Assembly: GCA_900766795.1 (NCBI GenBank)
Contig: CAAFWX010000222.1
Span: 1 to 17,653 of the forward strand
Direction: 5' to 3'
Source of the DNA: Oscillospiraceae bacterium
Lineage (GTDB): Bacteria; Bacillota_A; Clostridia; Oscillospirales; Ruminococcaceae
DNA: 17,653 bases
Shown here: positions 14,672-17,653 of the stretch, piece after piece
Layout: each line of letters begins with the position of its first letter
Numbering within the stretch: position 1 is the stretch's first letter
Made by a program: the position numbers and the translations under genes
The notes under the pieces: model-generated
Told to the model about the DNA's origin: nothing
What the model saw: only the letters and a program-made list of their open reading frames with translations
Databases searched by the model: none

Positions 14672-14712
14672 TAATAAAAGGGCAGATTTGCAAAATGCAC
14701 AGTGCTGCCCTT
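14672..14712 (-). terminator. Terminator/attenuator between rpsO and pnp
   Basis: On the minus strand AAGGGCAG (14712-14705) pairs with CTGCCCTT (14685-14678), with inner TGCA/TGCA pairing, and is followed by TTTTATTAT. It lies 14 nt after the rpsO stop codon. Since no clear pnp promoter follows, some read-through is likely. Confidence 0.75.
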
Positions 14713-14726
14713 CTATCGTTCGGTAA

Positions 14727-14993
14727 TTACTTACGAATACCAAGCTTTGCGATGATTGCGCGGTAACGCTCGATATCCTTCTTCTGGAGGTAGTTCAGAA
14801 GGTTTCTTCTGTGACCAACCATCTTCAGAAGACCACGTCTGGAGTGGTGATCCTTCTGGTGAACCTTGATGTGCTCGGTAAGCTCGTTGATTCTCTTAGT
14901 GAGAATTGCAATCTGAACCTCGGGAGAACCTGTGTCCTTCTCGTTCAGGCGGTTAGCTTCGATAACCGCGGTCTTTTCTTCTTTTCTCAGCAT
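14727..14993 (-). CDS. rpsO: 30S ribosomal protein S15
   Basis: The 88-residue protein is the standard length for S15 and matches throughout. Clear landmarks are [15 protein letters not shown] (about 21-35), the [19 protein letters not shown] core that contacts 16S rRNA helices, and the [15 protein letters not shown]-terminal segment. It is a primary binder of the central domain of 16S rRNA during 30S assembly. A GAGGTG ribosome binding site precedes the ATG. Its own promoter (15121-15149) and a roughly 120-nt leader with hairpins lie upstream; S15 represses its own mRNA in several bacteria, so the leader may be its target. The pnp gene follows. Confidence 0.98.
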   Translation of the reverse strand: MLRKEEKTAVIEANRLNEKDTGSPEVQIAILTKRINELTEHIKVHQKDHHSRRGLLKMVGHRRNLLNYLQKKDIERYRAIIAKLGIRK

Positions 14994-15004
14994 AATTACA
15001 CCTC

Positions 15005-15115
15005 ATTAAAAAATATTTCCGTAATCATAGCAGGGGGATGTGGTGCTTCTCCGTTCGGAGCAAAATCCGCGATCCATGAAAACGGTTCTTCCATGCTGTG
15101 CACGATTGCACAACA
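15005..15115 (-). promoter_or_regulatory. rpsO leader with stacked hairpins (candidate S15 binding site)
   Basis: In the minus-strand transcript three hairpins occur in order: TGTGCA-ATCG-TGCACA, CATGGAA paired with TTTTCATG, and CTCC-GAAC-GGAG, before the ribosome binding site. S15 autoregulation uses leader structures that differ between bacterial groups. Presence of stems is direct observation; regulatory use is inference. Confidence 0.35.
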
Positions 15116-15120
15116 TAGTT

Positions 15121-15149
15121 ATTATATCACAAACAATTCCGTTTGTAAA
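15121..15149 (-). promoter_or_regulatory. Promoter of rpsO
   Basis: On the minus strand TTTACA (15144-15149), a 17-bp spacer and TATAAT (15121-15126), with TG one base upstream of the -10. Transcription should start near 15114. Confidence 0.8.
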
Positions 15150-15159
15150 GGGGGTTTTG

Positions 15160-15227
15160 AAAAAAAACGAAGTTTTTTTCTGCGCCCCGAAAGATTCCCC
15201 CGCCTTTACCGGTCGGAAAGGCGGGGG
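15160..15227 (-). terminator. Two-part terminator of lysA
   Basis: A perfect 11-bp stem CCCCCGCCTTT (15197-15207) / AAAGGCGGGGG (15217-15227) lies 23 nt after the lysA stop but lacks an immediate T-run on the minus strand. About 17 nt further, an A7/T8 hairpin with a CTTCG loop region (15160-15179) provides the T-tract. The same A/T tracts lie just upstream of the rpsO promoter and may aid it. Confidence 0.65.
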
Positions 15228-15250
15228 TGAATTTTGTTGTATAGGGTAGC

Positions 15251-16516
15251 TTACAGTTCGTAGCTGCCGCCGAAGATATCGAATGTGCGGAAGTAGTCCT
15301 CGGGGGTTTCGGCGCGGCGTATAAGCTTTACGGAGCCGTCCTCGCGCAGCAGAAGCTCAGCGGAGCGCAGCTTTCCGTTGTAGTTGTAGCCCATGGAGAA
15401 GCCGTGAGCGCCCGCGTCGTGGATAAAGAGGAAATCGCCCATGTCGATTTTCGGGAGCTGTCTGTCCTTTGCGAACTTGTCGCAGTTCTCACACAGACCG
15501 CCTACAACGTCGTAAACGCAGTCAGCCGGCGCGTTTTCCTTGCCAAGAACCGTGATGTGGTGATATGCGCCGTAGATTGCGGGGCGCATGAGGTTTGCCG
15601 CGCAGGCGTCAACGCCGATATACTCCTTGTAGGTGTGCTTCTCGCGGATAGCGGTGGTAACAAGTCCGCCGTAGGGTGCGAGCATGAATCTGCCGCTCTC
15701 GGTGTAAATCGCAACATCGCCCATTCCCGCGGGAACAAGCACCTCTTCGTATGCCTGCTTAACCTTTCTGCCGATTTCGAGAATGTCGTTCTGCTTGTCA
15801 GCGGGGGTATAGTCAATGCCAACGCCGCCCGAGAGGTTAATGAAACTCAGCTGAACGCCTGTCTTTTCCTTTATCTCGACAGCGGTCTTGAACATGATAC
15901 GCGCGAGGGTCGGGTAGTAGTCGTTGGTCAGCGTGTTGGAGGCGAGGAATGCGTGCATTCCGAAGTTCTTCGCGCCCTTCTCTTTCAGTATTCGGTAAGC
16001 CTCGATAATCTGCTCGTGGGTCATGCCGTACTTTGCGTCGCCGGGGGTGTCCATGACGTTGGGCGAGCCGTCGGTCTTGAACTCTCCGCCGGGGTTGTAG
16101 CGGCAGCAAATCGTTTCGGGGATTCCCGTCAGCTTGTCAAGAATCTCAATGTGGGTGAAATCGTCAAGGTTGATGATTGCGCCCAGCTCAAACGCCTTTT
16201 TGAAATCCTCGTCTGGGGTTTCGTTGGAGGAGAACATAATATCGTGCTTCTTTGCGCCCACGTCGTCTGACAAAAGCAGCTCGGTATAGCTTGAGCAATC
16301 GAAACCGCAGCCCTCTTCCTGCAAAATCTTCATGATGAAGGGATTGGGGGTTGCCTTTACCGCGAAATACTCACGGAATCCCTTGTTCCACGAAAAAGCC
16401 TCCTTAAAGCGGCGGGCGTTCTCGCGGATTCCTTTTTCGTCGTAGATGTGGAACGGGGTGGGGTAGGTCTGTACTATCTCGGCAACCTGCTCCTTTGTTA
16501 CAAACGGTTTTTTCAT
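15251..16516 (-). CDS. lysA: Diaminopimelate decarboxylase
   Basis: The 421-residue PLP enzyme of the alanine-racemase-like fold converts meso-diaminopimelate to lysine, the last step of lysine synthesis. The PLP lysine lies in YFAVKATPNP (Lys54). His188 (GMHAFLASN), the phosphate-binding SGGVG (229-233), the TESGR segment (272-276), Cys342-Glu343 in GGLCENCD and Tyr380 in YNYN fit the family's cofactor and substrate sites. TESGR stands where most relatives have EPGR, and LCENCD where most have (I)CES.D. This marks a divergent clade common in Clostridia, and a related decarboxylase activity (for example on carboxynorspermidine) is a less likely alternative. An AAAGGAAA site precedes the ATG. 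It is transcribed alone from a consensus promoter through a short leader; no lysine riboswitch fits in the roughly 40-nt leader. Confidence 0.87.
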   Translation of the reverse strand: MKKPFVTKEQVAEIVQTYPTPFHIYDEKGIRENARRFKEAFSWNKGFREYFAVKATPNPFIMKILQEEGCGFDCSSYTELLLSDDVGAKKHDIMFSSNETPDEDFKKAFELGAIINLDDFTHIEILDKLTGIPETICCRYNPGGEFKTDGSPNVMDTPGDAKYGMTHEQIIEAYRILKEKGAKNFGMHAFLASNTLTNDYYPTLARIMFKTAVEIKEKTGVQLSFINLSGGVGIDYTPADKQNDILEIGRKVKQAYEEVLVPAGMGDVAIYTESGRFMLAPYGGLVTTAIREKHTYKEYIGVDACAANLMRPAIYGAYHHITVLGKENAPADCVYDVVGGLCENCDKFAKDRQLPKIDMGDFLFIHDAGAHGFSMGYNYNGKLRSAELLLREDGSVKLIRRAETPEDYFRTFDIFGGSYEL

Positions 16517-16541
16517 AGCTGTATTTCCTTTCTTTATTCGC

Positions 16542-16557
16542 GTTAGCCTAGACTAAC
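16542..16557. promoter_or_regulatory. Imperfect palindrome at the lysA transcription start (candidate operator)
   Basis: GTTAGCCTAGACTAAC is a 16-bp palindrome with one mismatched pair (7 of 8 pairs match). It covers about +1 to +16 of the predicted lysA transcript, a place where a bound repressor would block transcription. Confidence 0.45.
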
Positions 16558-16564
16558 CATAAAT

Positions 16565-16593
16565 ATATTACCACACTTTTTCTCTCCTGTCAA
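16565..16593 (-). promoter_or_regulatory. Consensus promoter of lysA
   Basis: On the minus strand a perfect TTGACA (16588-16593), a 17-bp spacer and TAATAT (16565-16570), with TG one base before the -10. Confidence 0.85.
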
Positions 16594-16600
16594 GAGGAAA

Positions 16601-16654
16601 AACAAAATAGCCCCGAAAATATTTCAACCTCAAAAGCGGCTGTATTTTGGGGCT
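16601..16654 (-). terminator. Intrinsic terminator of the alpha/beta hydrolase gene
   Basis: On the minus strand AGCCCC-AAAATA pairs with TATTTT-GGGGCT (arms 16654-16643 and 16621-16609, one bulged base) around a 21-nt loop, followed by ATTTTGTTTTT. Confidence 0.8.
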
Positions 16655-16662
16655 TTGGAATA

Positions 16663-17472
16663 TCACACGTTCATGTACTTATTTAGGAACTCTACGGACA
16701 GCTTTATCCAGCGGCGGACATTGCGGCGGTAATAGTCCTCGCCCCAGCCTGTGGACTTGTCGCAGGTGGAGATTCCGTGGGGACCCTCGTCAAACAGGTG
16801 AAGCTCCACGGGAATCTTGTTGGAGATGCACGCCTTTGCCATGACAAGGGAATTGTGCGCGGAAACGGAGTCGTCGTTTGCGGTGTGCCAGATGAAGATG
16901 GGGGGAGTTTTGGGGGTTACGCGGTTTTCGAGAGAGAGCCGTGAAAGGTCGCTTCTGCTGGCGTCGTCGCCCAGCAGCACCTTGAAGCTGCCCTCGTGAG
17001 GCGCGGTAACTCCGCTGATAACGGGGTAGCACAGCACCGCCGCATTGGGGCGAAGCTCCTCGCTTTCGCAGCCGATTGCCTTTACTATTGAAACATCGCT
17101 CCACATGGTTGCAAGGCAGCCCGCAAGGTGTCCGCCTGCGGAGCAGCCGAGCACGGCAAGCTTCTGCGCGTCAACACCGAACTCGTCGGCACGCGCGCGG
17201 ATTTTGTAGAACGTATATGCCGCGTCGATGAGCGAAGCGGGGAACTTTGCGTTGCAGGTGTATGTAACGACAAAGGCAGCATAGCCCTGCGCGAGATATT
17301 GCAGCGCGATGGGTTCGCCCTCGCGGTCGGAGCAGTATTCATACCCTCCGCCCGGGAAAATCACAACAGCGGGACGCTTTTCACAGTATTCAAGCCCTGC
17401 GATTTTGTCGGGGAGATACGCCTTTACGGAAGCTGTTTTTTCCGCGTTTATGTACAATGTTTTGATGGTCAT
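16663..17472 (-). CDS. Alpha/beta hydrolase, acetyl-esterase/lipase-like
   Basis: The 269-residue cytoplasmic protein has no signal peptide. The oxyanion-hole motif is FPGGGY (39-44), where esterases have HGGG. The nucleophile elbow is GCSAGG (Ser111). The acid is probably Asp200 or Asp201 in HTANDD, and the histidine is His232 in EGPHG. This layout resembles the 'acetylesterase/xylan esterase-like' BD-FAE group, which removes acetyl or feruloyl groups from plant polysaccharide fragments; that would suit a gut fibre user, but the substrate cannot be read from sequence. AAGGAGG (17480-17486) sits 7 nt before the ATG. It is a single-gene unit with its own promoter and terminator. Confidence 0.88.
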   Translation of the reverse strand: MTIKTLYINAEKTASVKAYLPDKIAGLEYCEKRPAVVIFPGGGYEYCSDREGEPIALQYLAQGYAAFVVTYTCNAKFPASLIDAAYTFYKIRARADEFGVDAQKLAVLGCSAGGHLAGCLATMWSDVSIVKAIGCESEELRPNAAVLCYPVISGVTAPHEGSFKVLLGDDASRSDLSRLSLENRVTPKTPPIFIWHTANDDSVSAHNSLVMAKACISNKIPVELHLFDEGPHGISTCDKSTGWGEDYYRRNVRRWIKLSVEFLNKYMNV

Positions 17473-17508
17473 TTTATTTCCTCCTTGCGGATGATATAAT
17501 TAATAATT

Positions 17509-17537
17509 ATTATACCATTTTTTAAGGAATAAATCAA
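17509..17537 (-). promoter_or_regulatory. Promoter of the alpha/beta hydrolase gene
   Basis: On the minus strand TTGATT (17532-17537), a 17-bp spacer and TATAAT (17509-17514), with TG one base before the -10. A 12-bp AT palindrome TAATAATTATTA (17501-17512) overlaps the -10 and start point, but such AT-rich symmetry is easily chance. Confidence 0.8.
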
Positions 17538-17566
17538 GGGGTATGCGTGTATTTTTTTAGCGCTGA

Positions 17567-17596
17567 AACAAAATGCGGCACATATTACGGTGCCGC
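17567..17596 (-). terminator. Intrinsic terminator of the gene entering from the right edge
   Basis: On the minus strand GCGGCAC (17596-17590) pairs with GTGCCGC (17581-17575) around an 8-nt loop, followed by ATTTTGTTTC. It starts 7 nt after the predicted stop codon of the partial gene. Confidence 0.8.
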
Positions 17597-17603
17597 AAAG
17601 CTG

Positions 17604-17653
17604 TCATTCTGTCGCGTAGGAGGAAAGCACCGCCTGTGCGCTTGCGCGGGGAA
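17604..17653 (-). CDS. C-terminal end of an unidentified gene (partial)
   Basis: One minus-strand frame reads PRASAQAVLSSYATE and then TGA at 17606-17604, immediately before a strong terminator; the other two frames run through the hairpin. Fifteen residues are too few to identify the product. The call rests on the stop codon and terminator positions. Confidence 0.45.
   Translation of the reverse strand, partial: PRASAQAVLSSYATE

Noticed and set aside
16517..16565. Lysine riboswitch before lysA
   Set aside because: The predicted transcript leader is about 40 nt, too short for the element, and no matching core is seen.
1..17653. CRISPR array, insertion sequence, tRNA, rRNA or prophage attachment site
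   Set aside because: No regularly spaced repeats, no transposase or integrase-like frames, no cloverleaf-like or rRNA-like sequence noticed on reading both strands.

Overview
The window looks like chromosomal DNA of a low-to-mid GC Gram-positive anaerobe of the class Clostridia, most likely a gut Ruminococcaceae/Oscillospiraceae relative. The reasons are strong AGGAGG-type ribosome binding sites, near-consensus sigma-A promoters that all have 17-bp spacers, an rpsO-pnp pair, an OmpR/HAMP-kinase two-component system, a DegV protein, and a diaminopimelate decarboxylase of the kind seen in ruminococci. This placement is inference from style and protein resemblance; there is no rRNA in the window. 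No mobile element, tRNA, rRNA or CRISPR array is visible.

Layout. (1) 1-113, minus: the first codons of a PocR-domain sensor, with its own promoter. (2) 371-4888, plus: one promoter drives five packed genes, namely an unrecognised 208-aa protein, a DegV lipid-binding protein, a short archaeal/Thermotoga-like S-adenosylhomocysteine hydrolase, a trans-aconitate methyltransferase-like enzyme and a trimeric purine nucleoside phosphorylase. They form a methyl-cycle and purine-salvage unit. (3) 4892-5119, minus: a small glutaredoxin-like protein that converges on the phosphorylase gene with a 3-nt gap. (4) 5313-6890, plus: a single-gene unit for a 12-segment membrane protein of unknown function, with its own promoter and terminator.

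(5) 12340-6905, minus: a compact five-gene operon running PHP phosphoesterase, a 702-aa fusion protein, HAD phosphatase, OmpR-type response regulator and histidine kinase. The fusion carries PRTase, TRSP, a second PRTase (StiP-type) and PELOTA domains. The fusion and the HAD protein are core enzymes of the 'Ter-associated' biosynthetic module, which comparative genomics has proposed to make a nucleoside-like metabolite. No TerD, ATP-grasp or aldolase gene is in the window; instead the module is joined, probably with translational coupling, to a two-component system whose kinase looks intramembrane-sensing. This is the most interesting locus here.

(6) 15149-12350, minus: rpsO then pnp, with structured leaders and an inter-gene terminator. 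(7) 16593-15251, minus: lysA, with a palindrome at its transcription start. (8) 17537-16601, minus: an alpha/beta hydrolase (esterase) unit. (9) 17604-17653, minus: the last codons of another gene, followed by a terminator.
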